Assembly (NCBI RefSeq): GCF_000227115.2
Contig: NC_016485.2
Coordinates: 1,278,025-1,342,024 of the forward strand
Length of the DNA stretch: 64,000 nucleotides
Reading direction: 5' to 3'
Source of the DNA: Naumovozyma dairenensis CBS 421
Taxonomy: Eukaryota; Ascomycota; Saccharomycetes; Saccharomycetales; Saccharomycetaceae
A model generated the notes under the pieces. That model was not told where the DNA came from, made no database searches, and saw only the letters and a list, made by a program, of their open reading frames with translations. Positions 50,136 through 60,922 of this stretch are shown piece after piece. The first letter of the stretch is position 1. Each line of letters opens with the position of its first letter. The translations under genes and the position numbers were made by a program.

Positions 50136-51854
50136 ATGTCATATCAACAGACGGATCACTACTTACATTCAAATAAACTAGTTACATCGAATTCTTATGA
50201 TTGGTTAAAGTATCGAGACGAACAGAATCAATACAATGATATTCACCCATTAAGAATATCACAGAGAATCTATGGTGCCATCCCAGGGATACAGTCATCA
50301 ATTTCGATCGATAGAGATACATCTAGATATGATGAATACCAAACATTAGGTACGTCGAGCCCTTTTCAATGCTATAAGATTGAATTTCCTATATTTAAAG
50401 TAAATCCTGATTATCCTCCACGAAATACTCAGTTATTGAATGCACCGTTTCAAAAATTTCAGGCAGTAGTGACTGATTGTAAGGAAGCAATTAGTGAGCG
50501 GGATATAGAGTTAAAAAGAGTCAAAGCAGGTTCTAGTGGTTCATATTTTGTATATGGAACGGAAAATCCCAATGTTCCGAAAGGAATCTTCAAACCTAAA
50601 GATGAAGAACCATATGGTCCATTATCACCTAAATGGACTAAATGGGCACATAGGACTTTCTTCCCTTGTCTTTTTGGAAGAAGTTGTCTTATACCTAATT
50701 TAGGTTACGTCTGTGAAAGCGCTGCGTCTTTATTAGATAGAAGATTAGAAACAAACTTGGTCCCTTTTACTGATACTGTCTCTTTCCAATCAGCAAGTTT
50801 CTATGATCAAAGGTACGAATGGTTAAAAGCTTTCAATTTCGGTATTAGGAAACAGGAAAAAGTCGGATCTTTTCAATTATTTTTAGAGGATTATCAAGAT
50901 ATCGAGAAATTCTTAGCTAAATATCCACTACCTGGGACGTTCAGAAATCAACGACGTAGAGGAAGCACCACCAGTACTGCTTCAAATTTGAGAGCCTCGA
51001 CAATACTATCGAAGAAATCAGGAATGGATAAACACTCCATACTTTTGACAGATACAGGAAATAAAGATATTATAACGAGGAAGGACAATTCGATTCCAAC
51101 AAACCCATCATCATTCATACCACCTGTATTTACTTGGAGTGAAGGAAATTTGTTGATGTTTAGACAAGAGCTAGAGAAGTTAATAATCTTGGATTATATA
51201 ATGAGAAACACAGATAGAGGACTTGACAATTGGATGATTAAAGTTGAGCCACCAGGAAATGAAAATCAAGAAAACTGGTCCATCGAACTAGCAGCGATAG
51301 ATAATGGTTTATGTTTCCCTTGGAAACATCCAGATGAATGGAGGTTATATCCCTATGGATGGTTATACTTATCCTTAGACATTCTGGCACAACCATTTTC
51401 AGAGAACACAAGAAGTCATTTTATTCCGTTATTAACAAGCACGGAATGGTGGGAAGATTCTTATCTGGAATTCACTGACCTTTTCCAAAGGGACCCTGAT
51501 TTCCAGTTTAGATTATGGAAAAAACAATGGGCAGTTTTGAAAGGCCAAGCTTTTAATGTCGTGAATACTTTATCTGACATAAGGCAGGGACCACTAGAAC
51601 TTGTGAGGAAAACTAGATATTTGGTAGTAGATGAGGTAATACAAGCGCCTGCTAGCAGTCTCGAAACAGTTATGAATAACGCTGAACTGAACGCACCGAC
51701 TAGAACATTAAACGGGCTTACCAATATGGATTCTGATCCACAAGCGTTTTTAAACGATGAGACTGAATATGACTTGCATAGAAGTTTGTATAGAACTGTC
51801 ATCGCCGAAAGGTTACAAATGGTCACCTCAGATCCAGTCTTTACGTGGTGCTGA
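50136..51854 (+). CDS. LSB6: type II phosphatidylinositol 4-kinase
   Basis: The 572-residue product (S. cerevisiae Lsb6 607) has the type II PI4K core from about residue 125. The nucleotide-binding region is AGSSGSYFV, then PKGIFKPKDEEPYG, where the Lys of IFKPK binds ATP. NRDTDRGLDNW-like sequence (MRNTDRGLDNWMI, about 355-367) forms the catalytic loop, and IDNGLCFPWKHP (about 389-400) carries the metal-binding Asp. It makes PI4P on plasma membrane and vacuole membranes, and Lsb6 also binds Las17 and promotes endosome motility. A short Ser-rich insert is at about 270-310. The order MEF2-LSB6-CHS6 matches S. cerevisiae apart from the missing GSH1. Confidence 0.95.
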   Translation: MSYQQTDHYLHSNKLVTSNSYDWLKYRDEQNQYNDIHPLRISQRIYGAIPGIQSSISIDRDTSRYDEYQTLGTSSPFQCYKIEFPIFKVNPDYPPRNTQLLNAPFQKFQAVVTDCKEAISERDIELKRVKAGSSGSYFVYGTENPNVPKGIFKPKDEEPYGPLSPKWTKWAHRTFFPCLFGRSCLIPNLGYVCESAASLLDRRLETNLVPFTDTVSFQSASFYDQRYEWLKAFNFGIRKQEKVGSFQLFLEDYQDIEKFLAKYPLPGTFRNQRRRGSTTSTASNLRASTILSKKSGMDKHSILLTDTGNKDIITRKDNSIPTNPSSFIPPVFTWSEGNLLMFRQELEKLIILDYIMRNTDRGLDNWMIKVEPPGNENQENWSIELAAIDNGLCFPWKHPDEWRLYPYGWLYLSLDILAQPFSENTRSHFIPLLTSTEWWEDSYLEFTDLFQRDPDFQFRLWKKQWAVLKGQAFNVVNTLSDIRQGPLELVRKTRYLVVDEVIQAPASSLETVMNNAELNAPTRTLNGLTNMDSDPQAFLNDETEYDLHRSLYRTVIAERLQMVTSDPVFTWC

Positions 51855-52347
51855 ACAGTATTATTTAATTTCACTAATTTTCAATAATTTCAAGCGTCAG
51901 TTCCCTAATTTCGCTCTTCTATTATTCTCCTCTATAGAATTTACATCACAATATTAATGTTCTACTATTTTTATATTTACAGTTACAACGTGACACAAGT
52001 TCCCTCTTGGCTCTTTTGCCATACGAGGGGTCTGGTAAACTGCAATAGCTACTTTTCTGTAGTTCTTATAGTTCACATATCATATTCTTATCCTTATGAT
52101 TATCGAAAGCGGCTAAAAGAGGTTACCCTCATTCCAAGTAGAAGACGAATTTATGCTCCGTAGCTTTTACGTAACGTTTCTGTAAGGGATCTTCGGGGAC
52201 TCTAAAGGACACATCAAGTTATTCCAATTAGAGATAAAAGAGCAGGCTGTAAGCAAATTAAAAAAGGGCTATCTTTCTTAGCTGTTGCCATCAACAAGAA
52301 AAACACATAAATCCGCTCTTTTGAAGTAACGAGATCGAATATTCTCA
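51855..52347. other. intergenic, LSB6 to CHS6
   Basis: About 490 bases with the CHS6 promoter. Frames at 51757-51957, 51957-52163 and 52278-52496 look spurious. I see no RNA gene or repeat. Confidence 0.45.
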
Positions 52348-54789
52348 ATGAATTTCTTATGGGGTTCGAAGTCTAAGAAGGCTGCTAAAGATGATAAACC
52401 TGAAGAACGTACCAAAGACAATGAAAACCCTTCCACCATTACTACTTCAACAGAACAAAATGGCCAACCAAGAGAGATACAGGAATCGGAAGCCACTCTT
52501 AAAGAAGCAGCAGAACAAGATGTTCCAGAAAAACAACAACAAGAACAGAAACAAACAAACGAGACAAATCAAGGAACTATGTCAGCAGTGACTTCGATTA
52601 AAGTCCAAGAAGAACCAACTAGTGTAGCGAACGCGAAGATTCATTACCAATTACTAGATTTTCCACGGTCTCTGGAACATGAATACGGCGAAACATTGGC
52701 CAACAGGGTAGAACTTCTTAAGGAATTATCCTCTCATGAAACTTTGGGGATTGGCCCAGCTGATCTTGTCCATATTACTTTCTTCGATAAGAAATCACAT
52801 AATGATGAAGTGGGTCAATTTTTCCACCTTACAGGGTTAGATGCCTTTGACGAAAAGACCATTTTGGATTTCTTGAAGATGATTAAATCAAATTTAGATA
52901 ATGAGAGTAAAAGGAAACACACTGGGAATTACATCTTAACTTATTGTTGTGTTAACATCTTTAGCAAATTTGAGATAAGGGTTAGGTTAAATGAAGACAA
53001 TACCTCTAAAACCAGTGTGCTCAGCTGCGTAGATGGAACAACTAATATTTCAATGGATGAATACCTTTGGAAAGAAACTTTCGTCAGTTGTTGTATTAGA
53101 AGTCTACTATTTAATATCGATACAGAAAGAAAATTTCCAGGATTAGTTCAGTATCCAATGGCTATAGAAAATGAAAATGAAAATGATCTTTGTTTGTTTA
53201 GTTCCAAAAGAATCGTATCATTATTATGTGAATTTCTACCAAGGTGCTTGGAAAGTGGATGGGATACTTCTCAAAGTATTCACCCGACCGTTGTGCATAA
53301 TTATTTGACAGAATCTTTGTTACTTTACCTTTCCATTATTCCTGGGAAATTGGTCGAATTCACCCTGGCTACTTTGCAAGAATTGACATTAAGTGATAAG
53401 GATCATGAATTATATTACAAGATTGCTATGGTCCTTATAATAGATCAACAAGGTGAGATGGAGTCAAGATTAATAATGTTATTGAATGAAACATTAAATG
53501 AATTCCTTCCATTAGCTGACTCAATGCCACCACGTGATATTAATTCTTTCCAACTGTTAAACAGTATATCCTGCTTATTAAATTTACAAGCAAAATTTTT
53601 AATCAGTAGAAAGGATTACGAATTAGCCGTGTCAGTTGCCAAAACCTCCACAGAATTATCATTAGATTTATTCGACTCATGGTATTATCTCGCTGAAACA
53701 TACATTGCTTTAGGTGAATACAAAAAGGCATTAGTTGCAATAAACTCCATGCCAATATTAAATTCTGTTGATAAAAATAAACATGATCTAATTCAGCATG
53801 TCCCAATAAGTTCATACTATAAGAGACCATTATCTGATACAAACGATACATTCGATGTGGATTCTCATGAAGCAAAACTTATTTCAAGTAATATAAAGAC
53901 CGTCAAGGAAAAAGATTTACGTAATTTCATATTTGGCCGTACTTTACTTATTCATGAATCGAAGAAAGGTTGCATTGAAGAATTTTGGGATACTCTATGC
54001 TTAGAATTGGGTCCTATTTACGGACCACAAGGTTGTAATTTAATCAATTTCGTATCTCCAGAAGAAGCTGGTTCCATAAGTGACTTAGAACTACTTGCCC
54101 GAAATTCTGTTGCCAACAAATTAAGTCTCTTTGAATTGAAAGTCTACAAATTATTAGCTACTATGCTTTCCAAGATAACTTGGAATGGTTTATTAGATTT
54201 AAGAAATGAAATTTTCATTATGAAGAATGAGTTTGAAAATAATGAAGAAATATTTAAATCCACAAAAGGTGTTATTCCAATTTCAATGCGCGAAAAGAGA
54301 ATTTGTGAACAATGGTTAGATCAATTATTTTTGAATTTTTATCAGGATTTGAAATTATGCAATAGTTATATGGAAAATATCAAACAAGAACGTTCTGGTC
54401 TTGAATGGGAACTTCTTGGTTTGACTTTATTAAGAATCTGTAACGAAAGTAAAGCTGTGGCATGTTTACAAACAAGTATCATGGCCAGGTTCGATCCTGT
54501 CAGTTGTGAAAAACTATTCCAATTGTATTTGGATGATGATTGTAGTGTCTTTTCTCATTTAAATGCAGATACATTACTTGAATTACTGACAAGGAAAATT
54601 CCCTTTGATTCTAGATTTTATGACTCAATGCAAATCCTAAATTACAAAGTACTGTACAAATTAATGAACGTTATGGGGACCGACGTAATAAGAAGTAAAG
54701 TTATGGCGTTAAGATATGCGGAAGACGGGATTGGTGCTACTGTAAACAATATGATTACATGGATTGGAAAGCTCTGTCTCCAAGAATGA
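52348..54789 (+). CDS. CHS6: exomer cargo adaptor of the ChAPs family (Chs6/Bch2)
   Basis: The 813-residue product (S. cerevisiae Chs6 746, Bch2 765) starts MNFLWGSKSKKA, the short hydrophobic N-terminal motif of ChAPs. A Gln/Glu-rich linker (about 15-90) is followed by a helical TPR-like body (about 100-813), in which DSWYYLAETYIALGEYKKAL at about 443-462 is a clear TPR. ChAPs assemble with Chs5 into exomer at the trans-Golgi and export cargo such as chitin synthase Chs3 to the plasma membrane. CHS6 and BCH2 are duplicates, and the LSB6 and SAP185 neighbours place this on the CHS6 (YJL099W) track. The longer linker explains the extra length. Confidence 0.93.
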   Translation: MNFLWGSKSKKAAKDDKPEERTKDNENPSTITTSTEQNGQPREIQESEATLKEAAEQDVPEKQQQEQKQTNETNQGTMSAVTSIKVQEEPTSVANAKIHYQLLDFPRSLEHEYGETLANRVELLKELSSHETLGIGPADLVHITFFDKKSHNDEVGQFFHLTGLDAFDEKTILDFLKMIKSNLDNESKRKHTGNYILTYCCVNIFSKFEIRVRLNEDNTSKTSVLSCVDGTTNISMDEYLWKETFVSCCIRSLLFNIDTERKFPGLVQYPMAIENENENDLCLFSSKRIVSLLCEFLPRCLESGWDTSQSIHPTVVHNYLTESLLLYLSIIPGKLVEFTLATLQELTLSDKDHELYYKIAMVLIIDQQGEMESRLIMLLNETLNEFLPLADSMPPRDINSFQLLNSISCLLNLQAKFLISRKDYELAVSVAKTSTELSLDLFDSWYYLAETYIALGEYKKALVAINSMPILNSVDKNKHDLIQHVPISSYYKRPLSDTNDTFDVDSHEAKLISSNIKTVKEKDLRNFIFGRTLLIHESKKGCIEEFWDTLCLELGPIYGPQGCNLINFVSPEEAGSISDLELLARNSVANKLSLFELKVYKLLATMLSKITWNGLLDLRNEIFIMKNEFENNEEIFKSTKGVIPISMREKRICEQWLDQLFLNFYQDLKLCNSYMENIKQERSGLEWELLGLTLLRICNESKAVACLQTSIMARFDPVSCEKLFQLYLDDDCSVFSHLNADTLLELLTRKIPFDSRFYDSMQILNYKVLYKLMNVMGTDVIRSKVMALRYAEDGIGATVNNMITWIGKLCLQE

Positions 54790-55773
54790 AAAAAAAAAGA
54801 AATTCCAAGTAAAAAATTTCCGAATTAGCCGCTGCTGAGCCGGTTTATAGAAGAACTTTATGTTTATTTGATACTTAATATATTGATAGTTAATTTATTC
54901 TTTATACACCTATTTTTTTTTTTTAAAGTATTACATTGATTTCTTATTATGTCGCTATCACGTGTTTGAGTCAGATGACTGACATGATTGTTGATAGCGC
55001 CGCAATATGTTGATAAACAATGTTTATATTAAAAAAAGTTTCAGTCATTACGTTAACAGAATAAAACAAATCTTTCTTTTCTAACGGATTAAATCAATTT
55101 ATGTTGACTAATTTTCTCTTCTTATTTTCCAAATTTTAATTTTTACTATTTTTTGCCAAATTTATTAGCTACTAGAGTGGAACCTTATAAAAAATACTCG
55201 TATTTACAGACATGAGACTGTAAAATATGAATGACATACCTAGATGATCTTACCTGATTTTATTTTTCATTTATTTAGTACCTGCAGCCATTCCAACCGC
55301 CCTTAGCATAATGTTTGGGCTTCATATGCTTAACATTTCCTAAGTTTTGAAGCTTTTTTGTTCCCCCATTTACTTACACGCGCCTTTCTAGCGCGGTACC
55401 AGAGGATAAATTTTTTTTTTGTCAAAATTCCGAGAAAAGAAAACAAGCATCGCGAACCGTAATTTCACTTTAATAATCCATTAAATGACCTATATCGATG
55501 GATAAGTTTAAGTCATAGCACCCAGGTAAGTTAATGTTTATATAGAATCCCATTTCATATATTACATTTAAAGTAACGATTGTCAAACTTTCTTACTTTG
55601 CTATCGCTAGTTTAGTTGCATTTTTATTGGGCGTGTCCACAGCTCTAAAATTGCAAGCTCCACAATATAACGGCCTTTGAAAATCTGTAAAGACAGATAT
55701 ATAGTTAATCAGCATTCCTTCGTTGTTCACATTACTTTGTTTGAAAAACATCATATTTTAAAACTACGAGGCC
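54790..55773. other. intergenic, CHS6 to SAP185
   Basis: About 980 AT-rich bases without a gene. An isolated CDEI/Cbf1-type ATCACGTG lies at 54957-54964. No CDEIII sequence follows at the right distance, so this is not a recognisable point centromere. Several poly-T tracts are present. Confidence 0.5.
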
Positions 55774-58700
55774 ATGTCGGGATCTTTTTGGAAGTTTGGA
55801 CAGGATTATTCAAATGAATCATCGATATCTAAAATATTAGACAGGGCGTTTATTAAAATTGAAAAACCATTAAAAAAAGAATCATCTGATACATTAGATG
55901 ACACCAATAATGATGAAGAAAAATTAGAAGCGGATGAATCACTTCCTAATTCGGAAGCTGGCTTCAAAAACTACAAACCAAATTTAGAAATATTAGATGA
56001 ATTGTTAGATGATGAAGAACTGTATACAGAATTAATGTGCTCCAATTTCAAACTACTGATATATATAAAGTATCCAGAGGTCTTATTGCGATTGTTAGAC
56101 TATGTAAAATTTGATGAACATGTGAAAGATGAAGAAAATCCTAGTGATAACGGTGACTCGGAGAGCGATGATGATAATGAGTCTGACGGATTTCCTAAAG
56201 AAGAAGAAAGTGACGACCGAAATGATTCTGATGGAACAGTATCCGAAGTATCAGAAGATAATAGTGTGACTTTGCCAGTAGTAATGGAAGAACAAGTCGA
56301 AGTGCAAAGAGCACATGTAGCTGCGGAGGTTTTATCTGCTGAAGTATGGGCTATTTCCTCGGCTATTATGGAACAAGAAGAATTTTTGGAAAAATTATGG
56401 TCAATTATGGATCATTCAGTTCCATTATCTATCGAGACTTCAACTTACTTTATGAAAATAAATGAAAGGCTGTTGGATATGGATATTACTGGAATGGTAT
56501 CATTTATTCTAGGGCAAGAAAATTTAGTTGATCGCTTCCTAAACCATATAGATAACCCACCGTTATTAGATTTCCTCTTGAAGGTGATTTCCTCTGATAA
56601 ACCCGATGCTCCTACAGGTGTAATTGAATGTGTGAAATCCCAGAATTTAATACCGAGATTAATCGATTGTCTTTCAAATGAACATGATGCTTCCATACAA
56701 ACAGCCGCTGCAGACTTCTTAAAGGCATTTGTTACTATAAGTGGGAATTGTAATAATGAAATCGCATCTGGTATTGGACCAAACGAACTAACGCGTCAAT
56801 TAGTGTCTAGAGATATCATGGAAAAGTTAATTAACAACATGTTAGATGGTGGCACGGCGTTAAGCAACAGTGTAGGTATTATTATCGAACTGATAAGAAA
56901 AAACAACTCAGATTATGATTTTGTTCAAGTTCTTTATACAACTTTAGAAACACATCCACCAAGTGATAAAGATCCAATTTATTTAGGTCCATTGATAACA
57001 TTATTTGCAGAATATATGCCTAAATTTACGAAATTATTAAGAGATACTAATTCAACTATGTTAAGAACATCATTTGGTAATATTGAACCGTTAGGGTTTG
57101 AAAGATTCAAGGTGTGTGAATTGATAGCTGAATTATTACATTGTTCCAATATGAGTCTTCTCAACGAATTGAAAGCTGAGTCTATTATTAATGAAAGGGA
57201 CGCTGAAAGAGTTCGATTGTTATCCTTAGCAAAGGATTCTGAAGGAACGACCCCTGTTAACAATAATGATATTGATATAGAAGATATCAGTGTAACAGAA
57301 AAATTAAATTCCCTCGATTTGAAAACGGACGACAATGATGAAGTTTCTTCCGCTGCCGATGGATCAGTGACTAAAGTGGCTTCAGAGGAAGGTGATACCG
57401 ATGTTGAGGTACTAGAAGGAGATGTTATTGATGATTCAGAAGAGCTGGAAAAACAAATACGTGACTATCCAACTCCTGGGGACTTGTTAAAGATGTCTCT
57501 ATATGATACAAAGATTGTTACAGATATACTGAACATGTTCTTCAGTTTTCCCTGGAATAACTTTCTTCATAATGTTGTTTTCGATATTATCCAGCAAATA
57601 TTTAATGGCCCCTTGAAGACAGGTTATAATGTATTTCTTTTAAAAGATTTATTAGTAAACATCAAAATTAGCAAACTGATAATAGAAGGTGATAAAAAAA
57701 GCTCACTTTATGAAGAGAAGACCGATTTTAGGCTAGGTTATATGGGTCATTTGACGTTGATCGGTGAAGAAATATTGAAATTGGCAGCATATATTGAAGA
57801 AACAAAGATATCTTTCAGCAATACTGATATAATGGATGCATTAAACAACACAGAATGGATAAACTATGCAGATACGACACTTGCAGACACTCGAGAAAAA
57901 TATGAAACTCCTTTAGGGGAATGCGTTGATGAAATTCTTGGCTTTGAAAATCAAGAAGGAGAGGATGGTACATCATTTGACTCAGTAGAGATATCACCGG
58001 AATTATTAGGTAATGATGTTGAAGAATACTATACGGAGAATAATGGAGATGACGAGGATTATAATATCGAATTTAACAATTCTTCTATGTTAAATAGTTT
58101 CCATCAATCGTCTGAATTTGGTGACGATGACGATGAAGACGATGAACGAGAAGTAGTTGGTTATGATGATGAAGATCCAGGGAATTATGACCCTTATAAT
58201 GATGATACCGGTACTCGATACTATGAGTATACTGATCCTGATGGAACTACAACAAAATTAAATTTTTCATTAAACAATATAGAACATGAACCTTCTGATT
58301 TTACCAAGATGAAACCATACGGGACAAAATTAGATGATCATGCTAATAAGAAAGATAAGAGGGATAAGAGTGGTCAATCTGTAGCCAAACCATTTTCCTG
58401 GAAAAACATACGAACTCAAGCGGTTCCTGCGGAACCAGAAATACATGATGAAGACATATTTCAACATCAATTTGAGCATGACTGCTTAAATGATGATGAT
58501 AACGATGCTTATCTAGATCCTAATGATGATGGTCAATCGTACTCTAAGTTGAATAATCCGTTATATAGTGATATGATGGATCTTCATTCATTGCAACGAA
58601 CTAAGGGCCTATATTATTCCAGATCACTACCGCTAGATGACAGCGAACCAGAGGAAGAAACTATTGATGAAGAAGAAGCAGAAGAGGATAACTTCAGTGA

Positions 58701-58890
58701 TGACAGTGATTTTGGATTAGAAGACGACCTAGGAAACGACATTTATGGTAATGGCAAAGACGATGGGAACGATATATATTCATTATGCCGGACGACAAGT
58801 AAAGACAATCTCTCATGGGACGAAGATGAACAAGAAAGGCTGGAAGGTATGGTTAACTATACCAATCGATGGAAAGATCATAGCAATTAA
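55774..58890 (+). CDS. SAP185: Sit4 phosphatase-associated protein (SAPS domain)
   Basis: The 1038-residue product (S. cerevisiae Sap185 1058, Sap190 1033) starts MSGSFWKFGQDYSNES, the typical SAPS N-terminus. The SAPS domain covers about residues 180-700 (for example DLLKMSLYDTKIVTDILNMF). Acidic low-complexity sections occur at about 110-165 and from 735 to the end, including Asp runs at about 785-795. SAPs bind the PP6-type phosphatase Sit4 and act in G1 progression and TOR signalling; Sap185 and Sap190 overlap in function. Position between CHS6 and PHS1 matches YJL098W. SAP190 is the duplicate, so paralogue choice rests on synteny. Confidence 0.95.
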   Translation: MSGSFWKFGQDYSNESSISKILDRAFIKIEKPLKKESSDTLDDTNNDEEKLEADESLPNSEAGFKNYKPNLEILDELLDDEELYTELMCSNFKLLIYIKYPEVLLRLLDYVKFDEHVKDEENPSDNGDSESDDDNESDGFPKEEESDDRNDSDGTVSEVSEDNSVTLPVVMEEQVEVQRAHVAAEVLSAEVWAISSAIMEQEEFLEKLWSIMDHSVPLSIETSTYFMKINERLLDMDITGMVSFILGQENLVDRFLNHIDNPPLLDFLLKVISSDKPDAPTGVIECVKSQNLIPRLIDCLSNEHDASIQTAAADFLKAFVTISGNCNNEIASGIGPNELTRQLVSRDIMEKLINNMLDGGTALSNSVGIIIELIRKNNSDYDFVQVLYTTLETHPPSDKDPIYLGPLITLFAEYMPKFTKLLRDTNSTMLRTSFGNIEPLGFERFKVCELIAELLHCSNMSLLNELKAESIINERDAERVRLLSLAKDSEGTTPVNNNDIDIEDISVTEKLNSLDLKTDDNDEVSSAADGSVTKVASEEGDTDVEVLEGDVIDDSEELEKQIRDYPTPGDLLKMSLYDTKIVTDILNMFFSFPWNNFLHNVVFDIIQQIFNGPLKTGYNVFLLKDLLVNIKISKLIIEGDKKSSLYEEKTDFRLGYMGHLTLIGEEILKLAAYIEETKISFSNTDIMDALNNTEWINYADTTLADTREKYETPLGECVDEILGFENQEGEDGTSFDSVEISPELLGNDVEEYYTENNGDDEDYNIEFNNSSMLNSFHQSSEFGDDDDEDDEREVVGYDDEDPGNYDPYNDDTGTRYYEYTDPDGTTTKLNFSLNNIEHEPSDFTKMKPYGTKLDDHANKKDKRDKSGQSVAKPFSWKNIRTQAVPAEPEIHDEDIFQHQFEHDCLNDDDNDAYLDPNDDGQSYSKLNNPLYSDMMDLHSLQRTKGLYYSRSLPLDDSEPEEETIDEEEAEEDNFSDDSDFGLEDDLGNDIYGNGKDDGNDIYSLCRTTSKDNLSWDEDEQERLEGMVNYTNRWKDHSN

Positions 58891-59279
58891 TAATAATTTG
58901 TAAAACTACCAATCTCATTGTAACATAAACTCCATAACTTCTTGAGAATATTTAAGACTGTGTTGGGAAATTTTTATTGACTAAATTATAGATTTATAGA
59001 CTTATATATCTACTCTTTTTGCTTCCTGCTATAAAGACACTTCATTTTGCTAATTGTACGTTTTTTTTACCTTATTAGAAAGTTATCCTTCTTATAATAT
59101 AGATAAAATTTCAACGATCGCCAATTATTTTTTTTAGCTTTATAGACTATTTATGGTCTATAAAAATGTTCAGCCGCTGAAAAAAACAGAGGTAATAATG
59201 TAAAGCCTTCAAGAACAGATAATAGAGAATAATAATAGAAGAGTAGGATCCCGAAACCACAAGATCAATCGTTTAGGCA
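58891..59279. other. intergenic, SAP185 to PHS1
   Basis: About 390 bases with the PHS1 promoter. I see no gene, repeat or securely assignable motif. Confidence 0.45.
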
Positions 59280-59930
59280 ATGGGTAAAAAATTTGCATCT
59301 GTGTTTTCGCCATTGGCGCTATACAATCTAATTTCAGCACTTGGCTGGAGTTTTATTTTCCTTAACGTGATTTTTGGATATCCAAAGGTAGGTCAGCCAT
59401 CATTTTTTCTAGTTACTAAGGATTTAGTTACTTATATTCAATGCGGCGCATTAATTGAAATATTAAATTCATTATTGGGAATTGTTCGCTCTCCATTATT
59501 AACTACAGCAGCCCAAGTTTTCTCAAGGTTGTTAGTAGTTATCGGTGTCTTCCAACTTTTGCCTCAAACACCAGCTACCAAATCGATTGCTTATGTTACA
59601 TTATTGTTAGCATGGTCCATTACCGAAATTGTTAGGTACTTGTACTATTTCTTCATGCTAGTGCGCAAGAATGGTGCTCCAAAATTTTTGGTATGGTTAA
59701 GATATAATCTTTTCTTAGTTTTGTACCCAACTGGTGTTGCTAGTGAGTTGTTCGTCATTTATTCTTCTCTACCAATAGCTGAGGTATCATATTCTATACT
59801 TTTCAAGAGGGTTTTACAGATTTCTATGTTGACTTATATTCCAGGATTGCCAATGCTTTTCCTTCACATGCTTGCGCAAAGAAAGAAAGTCATGAGATCA
59901 TGGAAGAATGACGCTAAAAAGCAATCCTAA
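59280..59930 (+). CDS. PHS1: 3-hydroxyacyl-CoA dehydratase of fatty-acid elongation
   Basis: The 216-residue product (S. cerevisiae Phs1 217) is polytopic with about six hydrophobic segments. The active-site residues Tyr149 and Glu156 are in place in the motif YPTGVASE (149-156), with the same numbering as in S. cerevisiae. The C-terminus KKQS fits the dilysine ER-retrieval pattern. Phs1 catalyses the third step of very-long-chain fatty-acid elongation in the ER, supplying sphingolipid synthesis. The position between SAP185 and MRPL49 matches YJL097W. Confidence 0.98.
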   Translation: MGKKFASVFSPLALYNLISALGWSFIFLNVIFGYPKVGQPSFFLVTKDLVTYIQCGALIEILNSLLGIVRSPLLTTAAQVFSRLLVVIGVFQLLPQTPATKSIAYVTLLLAWSITEIVRYLYYFFMLVRKNGAPKFLVWLRYNLFLVLYPTGVASELFVIYSSLPIAEVSYSILFKRVLQISMLTYIPGLPMLFLHMLAQRKKVMRSWKNDAKKQS

Positions 59931-60406
59931 AAACTTCTGCTGCTCTTTAGAGTAACCTACAGCTAATTGCATTATAAAAGTGACCATGCTCTCTTTCATC
60001 TCTTTAATGAAGAGAGATAATAAAAAATGTTCATGAAATGGATTACAGTTTATACAACATTCATTATCTATTTTATAGATTGAGACACTTGTAAAAATGA
60101 TATAATACTTTCAAATATAATTTAATAAGATTAGAAAACTACGTTTGTAGAGCATAATTATATATTTGGCTGACAGAAATTGCTTTTTTATAGTAATACC
60201 TTACGTTTTCTTCATCTTTCGTCGCTATAATCGTGGAAACTTTGAAAAGGAAATTGGCGGGAAGTTTTAGATTTTCAGGTCTGTAAAAGTCTAGTTAAGG
60301 AAAGGCAAAAGAAGATAAAAGAGAGGGATGCAATCTCAAACCAAAAACAGCTTCGCCAAGAAAAGAAAAGTTCAAGGGCTAGTAGTTATAAAACACATAA
60401 TCCGAC
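59931..60406. other. intergenic, PHS1 to MRPL49
   Basis: About 476 bases. The 8-bp palindrome-like pair ctctcttt / aagagaga around 59990-60016 may form a 3' hairpin downstream of PHS1. The rest is the MRPL49 promoter and leader. Confidence 0.4.
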
Positions 60407-60922
60407 ATGTTCTTAAGGAGTTTTTCTCTTTGGAAAATATCGACTTCGAAAGTTTTCACTCCAAGCTCTTTAATTCTTCGTAGGTCAATATCAATTCCAG
60501 CAACAAATATACCAGACACAAGGGACCAGATAATATCAAATGATGAGGCTCCGACAACGAATATCCCAGATCTAACTCCATTAAAGCTAACCAATGAATT
60601 ATATGCTACTGTAAAAGTTCATGAAAGACCCTATGTCGTCACCAAAGGGGACAGACTCATATTACCTTTCAAAGTGAAACAAGCTGCTGTCGGAGATATC
60701 TTGACACTAAACAATGTCACAGCAATTGGATCCAGGAATTATAAACTTGTAGGTCATCCCATTGATCCATCGTTATATACAATAAGAGCTACAGTACTCG
60801 AGAAGACGAAACGTGCGTTCCAAGTTAGAGAAGTTACAAAGAGAAGAAATAGAAGAGTTCGTCATGCTACAACTAAAGGTGATTTAACTATTTTAAGAAT
60901 CTCGGAACTAACTTTAAATTAA
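60407..60922 (+). CDS. MRPL49: mitochondrial large-subunit ribosomal protein bL21m
   Basis: The 171-residue product (S. cerevisiae Mrpl49 161) begins [20 protein letters not shown], a basic, Ser-rich, acid-free mitochondrial presequence. The bL21 fold starts at about residue 65 ([20 protein letters not shown]) and includes [17 protein letters not shown]. The end is the basic RNA-binding stretch [22 protein letters not shown], here given in outline. It is a constituent of the mitoribosome large subunit. Position matches YJL096W between PHS1 and BCK1. Confidence 0.96.
   Translation: MFLRSFSLWKISTSKVFTPSSLILRRSISIPATNIPDTRDQIISNDEAPTTNIPDLTPLKLTNELYATVKVHERPYVVTKGDRLILPFKVKQAAVGDILTLNNVTAIGSRNYKLVGHPIDPSLYTIRATVLEKTKRAFQVREVTKRRNRRVRHATTKGDLTILRISELTLN

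Noticed and set aside
54957..54964. CDEI-like ATCACGTG as a possible centromere
   Set aside because: No CDEIII (TGTTT...CCGAA) follows within about 80-170 bases, and this locus is not centromere-linked in S. cerevisiae. It is more likely a Cbf1-type promoter site.
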